This document shows, in pieces, positions 1 to 9,565 of a stretch of 48,574 bases of DNA; the first letter of the stretch is position 1, and each line of letters begins with the position of its first letter. Location of the stretch: positions 1 to 48,574 of the forward strand of contig NZ_BPQD01000045.1 in the NCBI RefSeq assembly GCF_022179065.1. The letters are read 5' to 3'. The notes below the pieces were generated by a model. That model was not told where the DNA came from and ran no database searches. It worked only from the letters and a program-made list of their open reading frames with translations. Origin of the DNA: Methylobacterium adhaesivum. Its GTDB lineage: Bacteria; Pseudomonadota; Alphaproteobacteria; Rhizobiales; Beijerinckiaceae. The position numbers were made by a program, and so were the translations under genes.

Positions 1-1611
1 CTCGACGGCCCGGCGGCGGATGAAGGCCGGGTCGATCCCGCCTCCGTCGTCGACGACCGAGACGACGATGCCGTCCCCCTCCTGCGCGGCGGCGATGCGA
101 ATGAGGCCGGCCTCGGGCTTGCCGCCCCGTCGCCGCGTCGCCGCGTCCTCCAACCCGTGGTCGACGGCGTTGCGGACGACGTGCAGCAGTGGCTCGAACA
201 GGTTCTCGACGATCCCCCTATCCGCCTCCGTCTCCTCGCCGGTGACTTCCAGGACCACATCCTTGCCGAGGCCACGCGCGGCTTCGCGCACCGGCCGCGC
301 GAAGCGGCGGAACACCTGCGACAGCGGCGTGAGGCGGAGCGCGACCACGTTTCGGTGCAACGCTGTTGCGAGGCGGCCGATATCGGCATCGGCCGCACGC
401 ATCGCCCGGGCGAGGGTGCTGGCCTCCTCGCCCGCCTCGGCCCGGGCCGCGAGGTGGCCGAGGGCGTTGCGGGCCACGACGAGTTCGCCCACGAGAGCCA
501 CGAGCGCATCGACCCGGCCGGCATCGACCCGCAGGGTGCGGGCCGCATCCGGGCCGTGGACCTCGATCGCTCCGGGACCTTCCTGGATGACGGCCGGTGA
601 CGGTGGAATCCCCTGGCTGGACAGGATCGCCGCGATGGCATCCCGCAGGGCATCGGCACCCCGTTCGCGCGCCTGCTCGCAGCGCTCGGCCTCGCCGATA
701 CGCCCGGCGAATCGAAGGGCATTCGCCGCCGCCCGCTCGCAGGATTCCAGACGACCCGCGCCTGTTTCCGCGTCGCGGGTCGCGGCCAGCACCCGAAGCT
801 GTTCCGTGAGGATCGCCGCGACGACGGGATCACTTTCGCCTGCCTCTGCGAACACTTCCGCCGCACCCGCCCCGGCCCGCGTCTCGGCGGGGATGTCCAC
901 GACCGTGAGCTGGTCGGCGACGAGCCGCAGGACCGTGTCCAGGTCCGCGCGCGCCGCCTGCGTCAGCAGGGTGATCTCGAGGTTGCAGGTATAGGGATCG
1001 ATATCGCCGTGGGAGGGCCACGGTGCCGCCGGTTCGACCGAGACCGCGAGCAAGCCGGGGACCTTGCGGACGATCCCAAGGGGATCGTCGCCGCTAAAGA
1101 AGCAATCGCCGCGGGGCCGGTAGCGCACGGCGATCAGCGCCACCCCGGCGGCATCGGGTACGGATTCCGCCAGAGCCACCGCCCAATCGGGGAGTGCCGT
1201 CGCGTCCGCTTGTCGGGTGACGGGTTCGCCGGACAGGAGGGCGCGGTAGCGGCCGGCGAGGACGCCAGCTTCGGTTTCGGCGGTGGCAGGCAGCCGCTCG
1301 GTCGTCTCGACGGCGTCGGCCCAGCGTGACGTCGCGTCGAGGGCTTCCAGCGAAAGGTCGATGAGCGTGGCATCGACCGCCAAGGTCCCGCCCCGCGCCG
1401 CCGAGAGCCCGTCCTCGGCGGCATGCAGTAGGGCAAACCACGGCGGGAAGTCGAACAGCCCGACGGACCCCTTCAGGGTGTGAAAAGCGCGGAACACGCG
1501 GTTCACCGCCTCTGGATCGCCCGGCGCCGCCTCGAGGGCGAGCAGGTCCTCCGTGGCGGATTGGACGAGCTCGCGCGTTTCGAGGAGGAATTGCTCGAAC
1601 AGGTCGTTCAT
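1..1611 (-). CDS. cheA: CheA-type chemotaxis histidine kinase, partial
   Basis: This is the N-terminal 537 residues of a CheA kinase, which phosphorylates CheY and CheB in response to receptor arrays. The gene reads leftward off the window, so the end of the ATPase, the CheW-like domain and any fused receiver are not visible. The ATG at 1611 overlaps the stop of the upstream cheY-like gene (ATGA). The HPt domain carries phospho-acceptor His44 in FRAFHTLKGS. Residues about 110-330 show no clear motif and would hold the docking linker. The dimerisation helices begin near VDALVALVGELV, the N box HVVRNAVDHGLE has Asn481, and the first G box DDGGGI is at 521-526. It is the last visible gene of the operon that starts at 7908. 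The family call is firm; only completeness is unknown. Confidence 0.95.
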   Translation of the reverse strand, partial: MNDLFEQFLLETRELVQSATEDLLALEAAPGDPEAVNRVFRAFHTLKGSVGLFDFPPWFALLHAAEDGLSAARGGTLAVDATLIDLSLEALDATSRWADAVETTERLPATAETEAGVLAGRYRALLSGEPVTRQADATALPDWAVALAESVPDAAGVALIAVRYRPRGDCFFSGDDPLGIVRKVPGLLAVSVEPAAPWPSHGDIDPYTCNLEITLLTQAARADLDTVLRLVADQLTVVDIPAETRAGAGAAEVFAEAGESDPVVAAILTEQLRVLAATRDAETGAGRLESCERAAANALRFAGRIGEAERCEQARERGADALRDAIAAILSSQGIPPSPAVIQEGPGAIEVHGPDAARTLRVDAGRVDALVALVGELVVARNALGHLAARAEAGEEASTLARAMRAADADIGRLATALHRNVVALRLTPLSQVFRRFARPVREAARGLGKDVVLEVTGEETEADRGIVENLFEPLLHVVRNAVDHGLEDAATRRRGGKPEAGLIRIAAAQEGDGIVVSVVDDGGGIDPAFIRRRAVE

Positions 1612-2012
1612 GGGCGCCGCCCCGCCAAGGCGCGGGCATGCGCGATCAGCACATCCTCGGGCAGGGGCTTCACGAGGTAGAAGTTCGCGCCCGCTTCCCG
1701 CGCCGCCTCCCGGTCATCGTCTCCCGCCTCGGTGCTGGTCATCAGGGCCGGAATGGATCGGATCGGCGGTTCGCGCCCCCTCACCGCACGCAGGAAGCTG
1801 AAGCCGTCCATCTTCGGCATGTTCACGTCCACGACAAGAAGGTCATAGGACGCGAGAAGGACGCGCTCCAGGCCCTCGATGCCGTTGAGCGCCTCGTCGA
1901 CGGCGAAGCCCGCCTTTTCGAGGACGCCGCGATAGTACATCCGCACCAGACTCGCATCGTCGACGACGAGCACGCGCGGGGCGTCGACGGGGCGGAGCGG
2001 GGTCTCAGACAT
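1608..2012 (-). CDS. CheY-like single-domain response regulator
   Basis: A 134-residue stand-alone receiver domain, expected to take phosphate from the adjacent CheA. The acidic pair is Asp18-Asp19 in VLVVDDAS. The phospho-acceptor is Asp62 in VVDVNMPKMDG. The switch Thr lies in ALMTST and the conserved Lys in YLVKPL, so all active-site residues are present. There is no output domain. An in-frame ATG exists 13 codons upstream, but the start at 2012 is preferred because it gives an 8-nt overlap with the cheR stop, matching the other junctions here. The stop overlaps the cheA start by 4 nt. It may drive a motor or a non-motility target; the sequence does not decide which. Confidence 0.9.
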   Translation of the reverse strand: MSETPLRPVDAPRVLVVDDASLVRMYYRGVLEKAGFAVDEALNGIEGLERVLLASYDLLVVDVNMPKMDGFSFLRAVRGREPPIRSIPALMTSTEAGDDDREAAREAGANFYLVKPLPEDVLIAHARALAGRRP

Positions 2013-2868
2013 GCTCGCCCTCTCGCGGCCGTCGGTAGACGATGGCGTCATCGTAGCGGCAGACCCTGAACAACGGCGAGATCCGGCTCATGCTCTCCGT
2101 GTGGCCGAGGCAGACGAAACCGCCCGGGAGGAGGGCATCGAAGAGGTTGTCCGCCGCGATCCGGCGGGAGGCTTCGTCGAAGTAGATGAGGACGTTGCGG
2201 CAGAAGACGACGTCGAACCGGCCCTGCAAGGCCATCGTGGTCGCGTCCGTGAGGTTGCACGACGTGAACCGCACGGAGTCGCGCAGGTCCGCCAGGATGC
2301 GCCAGGCCGGCCCGAGGCGCGTGTCCTCGCGCCCGAAATAGCGGGCGACGAGGTCCGGCCCCAGGCGCATCAGGGCCCGCTCGCCGTAGAGGCCCTCCTC
2401 GGCCGAAGCGAGGGCGCGGGTGTCGATGTCCGAGCCGACGATCTCGATGTCGTAGCTGTCGACCTCGGGCCAATTCTCCAACAGCCACATGGCGACGGAA
2501 TACGGCTCCTCGCCCGTCGAGCACGGCATCGACCAGATCCGCACGGTCGCACCGGGCGGCTTGCCGGCCACCAGTTCGGGCAGGAGGGCGGTCGTCAGGC
2601 AGCGGAGCTGGTGGTCCTCGCGGTAGAAGTAGGTCTCGTTGATGGTGAAGGCGTTGATGAGGGCCTCGACCTCTCCGTCCCGGTCGGCACGCAGCCGGGC
2701 GAGGTAGACCGCGAAAGAGCGGGATTCCGTCGCCCGCATGCGCTCGGCCAGGCGCCGGTCGACGAAGTAACGCTTGGCCGGCGTGAACAGCATGCCGGTG
2801 CGCCGGTAGAGGAATTCGCAGAAGCGCGCGAAATCGGCGTCTGTGACCGGCGACGGGAGGTCCGACAC
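2005..2868 (-). CDS. cheR: CheR chemoreceptor methyltransferase
   Basis: A 287-residue CheR-family enzyme that methylates glutamates of chemoreceptors using S-adenosylmethionine. The N-terminal helical domain (FCEFLYRRTGMLF and onward) precedes the SAM-binding fold: motif CSTGEEPYS, then GSDID, then FDVVFCRNVLIYFD, all as in the family. The frame is open about 49 codons further upstream, but that stretch is arginine-rich and overlaps the preceding gene. The GTG at 2868, 4 nt after the HEAT gene stop, is therefore chosen. No TPR extension is present, unlike FrzF-type CheRs. Its likely substrate is the double-tip receptor encoded first in this operon. Confidence 0.92.
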   Translation of the reverse strand: MSDLPSPVTDADFARFCEFLYRRTGMLFTPAKRYFVDRRLAERMRATESRSFAVYLARLRADRDGEVEALINAFTINETYFYREDHQLRCLTTALLPELVAGKPPGATVRIWSMPCSTGEEPYSVAMWLLENWPEVDSYDIEIVGSDIDTRALASAEEGLYGERALMRLGPDLVARYFGREDTRLGPAWRILADLRDSVRFTSCNLTDATTMALQGRFDVVFCRNVLIYFDEASRRIAADNLFDALLPGGFVCLGHTESMSRISPLFRVCRYDDAIVYRRPREGEHV

Positions 2869-2872
2869 GCCC

Positions 2873-3421
2873 TCAGCGTCCCTGGCCGAGGCGGACCAGC
2901 ACGGTGTCGATGGCCATCGGCAGAAAGGCCTGCGCGGCGAACCGGGTCCGTGCGGCCTCGAGCGCCGGAACCGCCGCCACCGTCCCGACCTCCGCCAGGA
3001 CCTCGACCGCCGCACCGCACACGTTCGGATGGGTCTCGCCGTCGAGCAATCCCGCGAGCAGTTCGTTCGCGACGTCAGTCGGCTGCGTTCTCACGATCTC
3101 GGTCGCGAGCAGCCGAACGTCCGGGTCCGGGTCGGACAGGAGGTCGGGCAGGACCGCGCCGGCGGCTGCAGGCATCGCCTGAAGCGTCTCGATGCAGGCA
3201 TTGCGCAAACCGGCATCTTCCGAGCGCAGGTGTCCGGCGAGCACGGCGGCGGCGGCGGGATCGGCGATGGCCAGCAACGCCGCGAGAAGAGCGTCGCGGG
3301 AACGCAGGTCCCGCTCGGTCGCAAGCGCGCGTCCGAGTTCCTCCGCGCTCCGGCGAGGTGTGGGTTCGGAGGCGGCCGAGGCCATCGTGGGCTTGAGCGG
3401 ATCGTGGCGGACGAGGGGCAT
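2873..3421 (-). CDS. HEAT-repeat protein of the chemosensory operon
   Basis: A 182-residue, alanine- and leucine-rich, all-helical protein. It has HEAT-like repeats of about 30 residues, for example RDALLAALLAIADPAAAAVL, LRNACIETLQAMPAAAGAVL and NVCGAAVEVLAEVGTVAAVP. HEAT repeats usually form curved protein-binding solenoids, and no catalytic motif is visible. Its ATG overlaps the cheB stop by 1 nt (TGATG) and cheR follows after 4 nt, so it is translated as part of the pathway. A scaffold or adaptor role between CheB, CheR and the receptor is inference. Such a protein is not part of the textbook Che set. Precise function is unknown. Confidence 0.8.
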   Translation of the reverse strand: MPLVRHDPLKPTMASAASEPTPRRSAEELGRALATERDLRSRDALLAALLAIADPAAAAVLAGHLRSEDAGLRNACIETLQAMPAAAGAVLPDLLSDPDPDVRLLATEIVRTQPTDVANELLAGLLDGETHPNVCGAAVEVLAEVGTVAAVPALEAARTRFAAQAFLPMAIDTVLVRLGQGR

Positions 3422-4515
3422 CAGGGCACCATGTCGAGGAGCGCGTCGGCGATGCCGTCGAGGGGGACGACGACCGTGGCGCCGTTTGCCCGGACGAGTT
3501 CGCCCGGCATACCCCAGACGACGGCCGTCTCCTCGCTCTCGGCGATGGTGCGGCCACCCTTCGCCCGCATCTCGGTCATCGTCGCCGCTCCGTCACGGCC
3601 CATGCCCGTCATGAGGACGCCGACGAGGCGCTGGGGTTCCACGAGGTCGAGGGCGCTCGCCACCAGCCTGTCGACGCTGGGGTGCCAGAGGTAGTCGGCA
3701 TGGGCCGGCACGGGCTGCACCACCAGCCCGGAGGGACGGCGCGCCAGCATCACGTCGGCGTCGCCCTTGCCGACGTAGACATGGCCCGGCGCCAGCGGCA
3801 TCGGCCGCGCGGCTTCCTGCACCCGCAAGGCGCACAGGCCATCGAGGCGACGCGCCAGGGGCCCCGTGAAGCTGCCGGGCATGTGCTGGGCGATCACGAC
3901 GGGCCACGGAAAGTCGGCCGGCAGGCGCGACAGCAGGGCATCGAGGGCAGGGGGGCCGCCCGTGGAGGTCCCGACGAGGACGACGCCCTCGGATGGGTTT
4001 GCCGTGCGCTCGGACGACGGCGCGGGACGCGGCGCCCGCGCGAGGGGGCGGGGAGTCCCGACGGGTGCTGCGGCACCTGACCGGGCGCGGATGCGTTCGG
4101 CGAGGCGCAGCGTCGGACGCAGGCGCGCCCCGGCGGCGGCACGGACCTTCTGCACGATCAGCGGACCGAGCCGGTCCATCTCCAGGGAGACCGCTCCGCC
4201 GGGCTTGGCGACGAAGTCGATGGCCCCGCGCTCCATCGCGTCGAACGTCACCTCGGCGCCGTCGGCGGTCAGGGACGACACCATCACCACGGGCGTCGGC
4301 CGGTCGAGCATGATGCGGTCGAGGCAGGCGAGGCCGTCGAGGCCCGGCATGTTGACGTCGAGGGTGATCACGTCGGGGCGGAAGCGGGCGTGCTCGATCA
4401 GGGCCTCGTCGCCGTTCCGGGCGAAGGCGATCTCGAAGTCCGGCTGCTGCGCGAACACACCGCCGAGGAGCTTGCGCATCAGCGCCGAGTCGTCGACGAT
4501 CAGGAGGCGGATCAT
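3421..4515 (-). CDS. cheB: CheB protein-glutamate methylesterase/deamidase
   Basis: A 364-residue CheB, which removes receptor methyl groups and deamidates receptor glutamines. The N-terminal receiver has Asp8-Asp9 in LLIVDDSALMRK and phospho-acceptor Asp53 in TLDVNMPGLDG. A Pro/Ala/Arg-rich linker follows. The esterase domain has the catalytic triad: Ser in VGTSTGGPPAL, His in IAQHMPGSFT and Asp in LMTGMGRDGA. The start at 4515 gives an ATGA overlap with the preceding CheW gene; an ATG 20 codons upstream would add an unconserved charged extension. With cheR it forms the adaptation pair of this operon. Confidence 0.95.
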   Translation of the reverse strand: MIRLLIVDDSALMRKLLGGVFAQQPDFEIAFARNGDEALIEHARFRPDVITLDVNMPGLDGLACLDRIMLDRPTPVVMVSSLTADGAEVTFDAMERGAIDFVAKPGGAVSLEMDRLGPLIVQKVRAAAGARLRPTLRLAERIRARSGAAAPVGTPRPLARAPRPAPSSERTANPSEGVVLVGTSTGGPPALDALLSRLPADFPWPVVIAQHMPGSFTGPLARRLDGLCALRVQEAARPMPLAPGHVYVGKGDADVMLARRPSGLVVQPVPAHADYLWHPSVDRLVASALDLVEPQRLVGVLMTGMGRDGAATMTEMRAKGGRTIAESEETAVVWGMPGELVRANGATVVVPLDGIADALLDMVP

Positions 4516-5984
4516 GCCTCCGGGTCCGAGTCGGCCCTGCGCGCGTTCGTCCGTTTGGTCGCCTCGCGCACCCACCGGTCCGTGCCCGCGAGCAGGGCCG
4601 ATGCGTCGAGGATGGGCAGGAGGCTGCCGTCCTCCAGGGTCGCGATCCGGTCGACGCCGGTCCCGGCATCGCCGGAAAAATCGGGCGCCTCCCGGATGGT
4701 GTCCGCGCGCAGGCGCAGCAGGCGCGAGACGCCGTCGACGAGGAGGCCGGCGACGCTGCCCCCGGATTCGAGCACGACGATGCGCCGCTTGCGATTGACC
4801 TCGCCGGGCGGCAGGCCGAAGCGCCGGCGCTGGTCCACCACGGCGAGGACGGTGCCCCGCACGTCGATGGCGCCGACGATGAGATCCGGTGAGCGAGGCA
4901 GGCGCGTCATGACGTCCGGCACGCGCAGCACTTCCCGGACCGCGCCGATGGGGAGGCCATAGCTTTCGCCGGCGACATCGAAGACCACGACCTGCTCCAT
5001 CGTGCCACCCTGCCGGGTGCTCACGGATGCGGTGTCATGGGCGCGTACGGGCGAGGCGGTCACGGTCGTCCCTTCCAGCAGGCAGTCGGCGGACAAAACC
5101 GAGACGAGGGTACCGGCGGCGTCGATCCGGCAGATCGCGTCGATGGCCGTCGAGCCGCCCCGGCTCAGGGCCGACGGCACCGGGTCGATGGCGTCCGAAG
5201 CGAGCCGCAGGATCGGCCCCAGGGTATCGACGACGAGGCCGGTCTCCGCCGCCCCGAGACGCGCGACGACGATGCGCGCTTCCGCGCCCGGCCGATGCGC
5301 GGGAAAACCGAGCAGGGCCGGCAGGCTCAGCAGCGGCAGCACGCCACCGCGCGACGCGACGATGCCCAGGGTGGCGCTGCCGGCGCGCGGCACCGGCACG
5401 ATGTCGGGCGGCAGGGCGAGCACTTCCGCGACCCGCTCCAGCGGCAGGGCGTAGGATCGCCCGGCGGCGGTGAAGGAGACCAGGGCGACGCGCTCCTCCT
5501 CGATCGCCACGGCAACGTCCGGCCGGGCGTCCGTGGAGGTGGCCGCACGCGCACGACGGCGGGGAAACGCTTCGGCGACCAGGGCGGGGAGATCGAGGAG
5601 ACGTGCCCGCCCCACGTCGCCCGAGGCGGTGAGATACCGGACCTCCGATGCGCCATCCTGCGCAACGGCTTGCGTGCCGCCCGAGAACGAGACGACGCGA
5701 TCGACCATCAGTCCGAACGCCTCCCCCGCCTCCGCCACGACGACCCGGGTCGGTTCCGTCACGAGGGTGATGTCGGGCCGTACGAGGCGCCGGAGGTCCA
5801 GGACCGGCAGGGCGGCGCCACGCAGGTTGGCGAGCCCGGCCAGGGCGGCGGGCGCGCCGGGCACCCGCGTCAGCCTGGGCGGCCTTAAAAGTTCGCGCAC
5901 GAGGCCCGCATCGAGGGCGACATCGTCCAGGCCCAGGGTGAGGATGAGGTAGCGCCCGTCGTCCGTCCCGTCGGCCTCAGGCAT
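4512..5984 (-). CDS. Triple-domain CheW coupling protein
   Basis: A 490-residue protein made of three tandem CheW folds; single-domain CheW is about 150 residues. CheW couples receptors to CheA. Each unit repeats the family core: domain 1 (about 8-160) has [15 protein letters not shown], domain 2 (about 170-330) has [15 protein letters not shown], and domain 3 (about 345-480) has [15 protein letters not shown]. All three keep the Arg-Gly pair that contacts CheA or receptor. The start at 5984 overlaps the receptor stop by 8 nt. Upstream in-frame codons are rejected because they encode an arginine-rich tail overlapping the receptor gene. It lies between the receptor and cheB. Three domains could join the two tips of the receptor and CheA; this is inference. 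Confidence 0.9.
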   Translation of the reverse strand: MPEADGTDDGRYLILTLGLDDVALDAGLVRELLRPPRLTRVPGAPAALAGLANLRGAALPVLDLRRLVRPDITLVTEPTRVVVAEAGEAFGLMVDRVVSFSGGTQAVAQDGASEVRYLTASGDVGRARLLDLPALVAEAFPRRRARAATSTDARPDVAVAIEEERVALVSFTAAGRSYALPLERVAEVLALPPDIVPVPRAGSATLGIVASRGGVLPLLSLPALLGFPAHRPGAEARIVVARLGAAETGLVVDTLGPILRLASDAIDPVPSALSRGGSTAIDAICRIDAAGTLVSVLSADCLLEGTTVTASPVRAHDTASVSTRQGGTMEQVVVFDVAGESYGLPIGAVREVLRVPDVMTRLPRSPDLIVGAIDVRGTVLAVVDQRRRFGLPPGEVNRKRRIVVLESGGSVAGLLVDGVSRLLRLRADTIREAPDFSGDAGTGVDRIATLEDGSLLPILDASALLAGTDRWVREATKRTNARRADSDPEA

Positions 5985-7908
5985 CCGCGACCTGCAATTC
6001 GTCGGCGAGGGACGCGATCTCCTCGATGCTCGCCGCGAGATCTTCGGCCCCCTTCGACTGCTGACGCGCCGCGGTCGCCGCCTCGCTGGACGCACGGTCG
6101 GCCTGCTCGGCGGCGGCGGCGATCTGCTGCGCGCCCTTCAGCCCCTCCCGGGCCGCGACGACGATGGCCTCCGCACCGGACAGGACGTCGATGTTGCCGG
6201 CCTCCAGGCGTCCGACGTCGCCCTGGACGCCCGCCACGGTGGCGACCAGGCCCCGATTGCGCAGGACCTCCGTCTCGGACGCGACGACGACAAGTTCCAG
6301 GGCCCGGCGGACAGCCGCGACGCCATCCTGGATGTTTCGTACGGTCTCGCGGATGCGGTCGGCGTTCTCGGCGGCGTCCCGGGCCAGGGCGCGGATGTCG
6401 TTCGAGACCACGGCGAAGCCCCGGCCGCTCTCGCCCGCGCGTGCCGCCTCGATGGCGCCGCTGACCGCGAGCATGTTCACCTGCACGGCCACCAGGGCGA
6501 TGGAGCCGACGATCTTCTCGATGCGGCGATTGCTCACCTCCAAGGCACCGATGCGCGCGAGGCAGGTTTGGGTCCCGTCGAGGGAGCGCTCGACGCCGTC
6601 GGCGAGGGAGCCCACCGCCGTGCGCACCTCGCTCAGGATCGTGCCGATGCCGGCGACGCTCTCGCGGGCCGTCGTGGCGTTCGCCCGGAAGACGGCGGCG
6701 CCGCGCTCGACCTGCGCCATGGCGGCGCTGGATTGCTGCGCCGCTGCGCTCTGGATGCCGGTTCCACGGCTGATCTGATCGATGGCGGCGAGGATCTCGC
6801 CCGCCGCGCCCGACAGCTCCTGCACCGTGGCGGAGAGTTCCTCGGCGGCCGAGGCGACCTCCTCGGCCCGATCTCCGACCGCGTGGCTGCCGGTCAGGTC
6901 GTCGGCCAGGCCGGCCAGGGCCTGGGCCGTCATCTGGGCCTGGTCGAGGGATTGCGTCTGCTCGGCCACGGCTTGCTGGGCTTGGCCCGCGGCGGCGGCC
7001 TGCTCCTCGGCCGCGGCGGCGATCTGCTCCGCGCCGCGCTGCGCCTCCCGTATAGCCGCCTCGGCCTCGAGGGCGGCGGCCAGGATGGCTTGTGCGTTCT
7101 CCGATACCGCGCCGAGTTCCGACCGTGCCGCTTCCAGGCGTTCGGTCACGCGGCCTCCGGCTTCGGCCTCGGCCGTCGCCGTCCGGGCCGCGTCGCGAAT
7201 GATCTCACCGATGCCTCTGATCTCGGTGCGGATCGCCTCGGCGAGCGTGCGGACCTCGGCCGCGCTCGCCTCGGACGTCTCGGCCAGAGCCCGGACCTCG
7301 TCGGCGACGACCGCGAAACCGCGCCCGAGTTCGCCCGCGCGGGCCGCCTCGATGGCGGCATTCAGGGCCAGGAGATTGGTCTGGTCGGAGACGTGCTCCA
7401 CCGTACCGGTGATCGCGCCGATGCTGGTCGCGCCGCGGTCGAGTTCCTCGATCAGCATGACCGAAGCGGATTGCCGGTGGGAATTGGCCTGGACGGCGGC
7501 CACCGATGCGGTGACGTGGACACCGGTTTCCGCCAGCAGCGTCTGGAACGCCGCGGTGGACTGGCGGGAAGCGTCCGCCCGTTCCCGGGCCTCCGATAGC
7601 CGTTCGGCGATGCCCGCGATGGCCCCGAGGGATTCCTGCGCGGCCCCGGCGGCTTCCTCGGCGCCGGAGGCGATCTGCTCCATCGAGCGGCGCAGCTCTT
7701 CCGCGGCGGCCGAAGCCTCTGTCACGCCGGCCGCGAGTTCCTCCGTCGCGGCGGCGAGACGCTCCGTGGCCTTCTCCCGTCGTGCGCGGGACCGCTCGCG
7801 CGATCGTCCGGCGGAGAGGGGCATGGCCGGGGCGGGGCTCGGAGCGCTCACGCCGGCATCGGCGGGCTCTCCCTGCGGCGCGAGCCGCGTCCTCTTTACC
7901 AGCGCCAT
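5977..7908 (-). CDS. Soluble chemoreceptor with two signalling tips
   Basis: A 643-residue methyl-accepting protein without any membrane span or recognisable N-terminal sensor domain. It is almost wholly alanine/glutamate-rich coiled coil. Two complete signalling hairpin tips are visible: [20 protein letters not shown] at about 175 and a diverged [19 protein letters not shown] at about 475. Each is followed by GRGFAVV. The EAARAGE motifs are exactly 300 residues apart. Typical receptors have one tip. The ATG at 7908 is chosen; a longer reading to 8040 adds 44 low-quality residues. It is the first gene of the operon, so the promoter should lie in 7909-8082. It probably senses a cytoplasmic signal or a partner protein. 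Confidence 0.9.
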   Translation of the reverse strand: MALVKRTRLAPQGEPADAGVSAPSPAPAMPLSAGRSRERSRARREKATERLAAATEELAAGVTEASAAAEELRRSMEQIASGAEEAAGAAQESLGAIAGIAERLSEARERADASRQSTAAFQTLLAETGVHVTASVAAVQANSHRQSASVMLIEELDRGATSIGAITGTVEHVSDQTNLLALNAAIEAARAGELGRGFAVVADEVRALAETSEASAAEVRTLAEAIRTEIRGIGEIIRDAARTATAEAEAGGRVTERLEAARSELGAVSENAQAILAAALEAEAAIREAQRGAEQIAAAAEEQAAAAGQAQQAVAEQTQSLDQAQMTAQALAGLADDLTGSHAVGDRAEEVASAAEELSATVQELSGAAGEILAAIDQISRGTGIQSAAAQQSSAAMAQVERGAAVFRANATTARESVAGIGTILSEVRTAVGSLADGVERSLDGTQTCLARIGALEVSNRRIEKIVGSIALVAVQVNMLAVSGAIEAARAGESGRGFAVVSNDIRALARDAAENADRIRETVRNIQDGVAAVRRALELVVVASETEVLRNRGLVATVAGVQGDVGRLEAGNIDVLSGAEAIVVAAREGLKGAQQIAAAAEQADRASSEAATAARQQSKGAEDLAASIEEIASLADELQVADA

Positions 7909-8082
7909 GGACGGGTCACCCGCGCTCGACCGTCCTTCCTGCGGGAGGCAGGGGTGAGGATGGTGCGAAACCAGAGTCCGCGGTTCTAAGCCCGACGGCG
8001 CTCCGGTCAAGGATAACCCGCCCGTCCCGCGCGGTTGCATGGGGATGTTGCCGTTTCACCGGCCGGGCGCACACCGCGATCC

Positions 8083-9378
8083 CTACGGCGTCGCGAGAAC
8101 GGGAAGCCAGAGCGCGAGGGCGAGGAGCGTCATCAGCAGCACCGGCGGCGTGATGACGAGACCGACCCTCATGTACTGCCCCCACGTGATCGTCTGCCCC
8201 TTGGCCGCGAGGACGTGCAGCCACAGCAGGGTGGCGAGGCTGCCGATCGGTGTGAGCTTCGGTCCGAGGTCGCAGCCGATGACGTTGGCGTAGACCATCA
8301 GCTCCCGCGTCAGCGGCGACAGGTCGGGCACCTGCTGGATCGCCAGCGCTCCGACCAGCACTCCCGGCATGTTGTTCATGACGGAGGACAGGATGGCGGC
8401 GGCGAAGCCCGTTCCCACGGTGGCCGCGATGGAGCCCTGGCCGGAGAGCCAGGCGAGACCCTGCGCCAGGGCATCCGTGAGGCCGGCATTCTTCAGGCCG
8501 TAGACCACGAGGTACATGCCGAGGCTGAACAGCACGACCTGCCAGGGCGCTCCCGCCAGGACCCTGCGGACGGAGATCACCGGGCTGCGGCGGGCGAGGG
8601 CGAGCAGGCTCAGGGCTCCGGCGCAGGTGATCACCGAGACCGGTACGCCGAACGGCGCCGTGACGAAGTAGGCGGCCAGAAGAACGGCGAGCAGCGGGAG
8701 CGCCGCCCTGAACACCGCGGCGTCGCGGATGGCGCTGCGCGGCGGCTCGAGTCGATCCATCGGGTAGGTCGCCGGCAGGTCGCGACGGTAGAACACCCAC
8801 AGGACCACCAGGGTCGCCGCGAGGGAAACGAGGTTTACCGGCACCATCACGGTGGCGTAGCGGCTGAAGGTGATGGCGAAGAAGTTCGCCGAGACGATGT
8901 TGACGAGGTTCGAGATCACCAGGGGCAGGCTGGTGCTGTCGGCCACGAACCCGCAGGCAACGATGAAGGCGAGGGCCGCCGCCGGCTTGAAGTCGAGCCG
9001 CAGCAGGATGGCGAGGACGATGGGGGTGAGGAGAAGCGCGGCCCCGTCATTGGCGAAGACCGACGCGATGGCCGACCCGAGGAGGATGACCAGGGGAAAC
9101 AGGCGGCGGCCGCGCCCGCCACCCCATCGGGCGACATGCAGGGCGGCCCAATGGAAGAACCCGGCCTCGTCGAGGAGGAGCGAGATGACGATAAGGGCGA
9201 CGAACGTGAAGGTGGCGTCCCAGACGATCCCCCACACCACCGGGATGTCGCCGGGATGGATGACGCCCGTGGCGAGGGCGACGGCCGCCCCGATGAGGGC
9301 GCTCCAACCGATCCCGAACCCCCCGGGTTGCCAGATGACCAAGACGAGGGTGACGGTGAAGATGGCGAAGGCGAGCAT
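8083..9378 (-). CDS. arsB: ArsB arsenite efflux permease
   Basis: A 431-residue polytopic membrane protein of ArsB length and type, with about 12 hydrophobic segments. Family signatures are [43 protein letters not shown] and [19 protein letters not shown]. It exports arsenite or antimonite across the inner membrane, using proton motive force alone or with an ArsA ATPase, and no arsA is in the window. It lies 118 nt after the likely original arsC end, in the same direction as arsR and arsC, so co-transcription is likely. An independent arsB promoter cannot be excluded. Confidence 0.95.
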   Translation of the reverse strand: MLAFAIFTVTLVLVIWQPGGFGIGWSALIGAAVALATGVIHPGDIPVVWGIVWDATFTFVALIVISLLLDEAGFFHWAALHVARWGGGRGRRLFPLVILLGSAIASVFANDGAALLLTPIVLAILLRLDFKPAAALAFIVACGFVADSTSLPLVISNLVNIVSANFFAITFSRYATVMVPVNLVSLAATLVVLWVFYRRDLPATYPMDRLEPPRSAIRDAAVFRAALPLLAVLLAAYFVTAPFGVPVSVITCAGALSLLALARRSPVISVRRVLAGAPWQVVLFSLGMYLVVYGLKNAGLTDALAQGLAWLSGQGSIAATVGTGFAAAILSSVMNNMPGVLVGALAIQQVPDLSPLTRELMVYANVIGCDLGPKLTPIGSLATLLWLHVLAAKGQTITWGQYMRVGLVITPPVLLMTLLALALWLPVLATP

Positions 9379-9565
9379 CGGGACCGTTTTTTGTTCTTAG
9401 CGGACCTCACGAAACACCGGACCATCACCAATGCTCATTCTCGAGACGGCGGCGTGGCGGGCGTTTCGCGAAAGACATTCGATCGGGCGTCGGGTCTCAA
9501 GCGGTCGCGACACGGTGACCCTGCGCGTCGACGACGGGTTCGCCGTCTTCCTTGACGAAGGCACC

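Noticed and set aside
20-994. Long plus-strand open frame opposite the chemotaxis kinase gene
   Set aside because: Composition is Arg/Ser/Ala-rich noise typical of the antisense of GC-rich genes; the minus strand encodes a clear CheA with HPt and N-box motifs.
4512-8040. Double-tip receptor and triple CheW as assembly artefacts of repeated genes
   Set aside because: The repeated units are clearly diverged at residue level and the frames are continuous, so a recent assembly duplication is unlikely.
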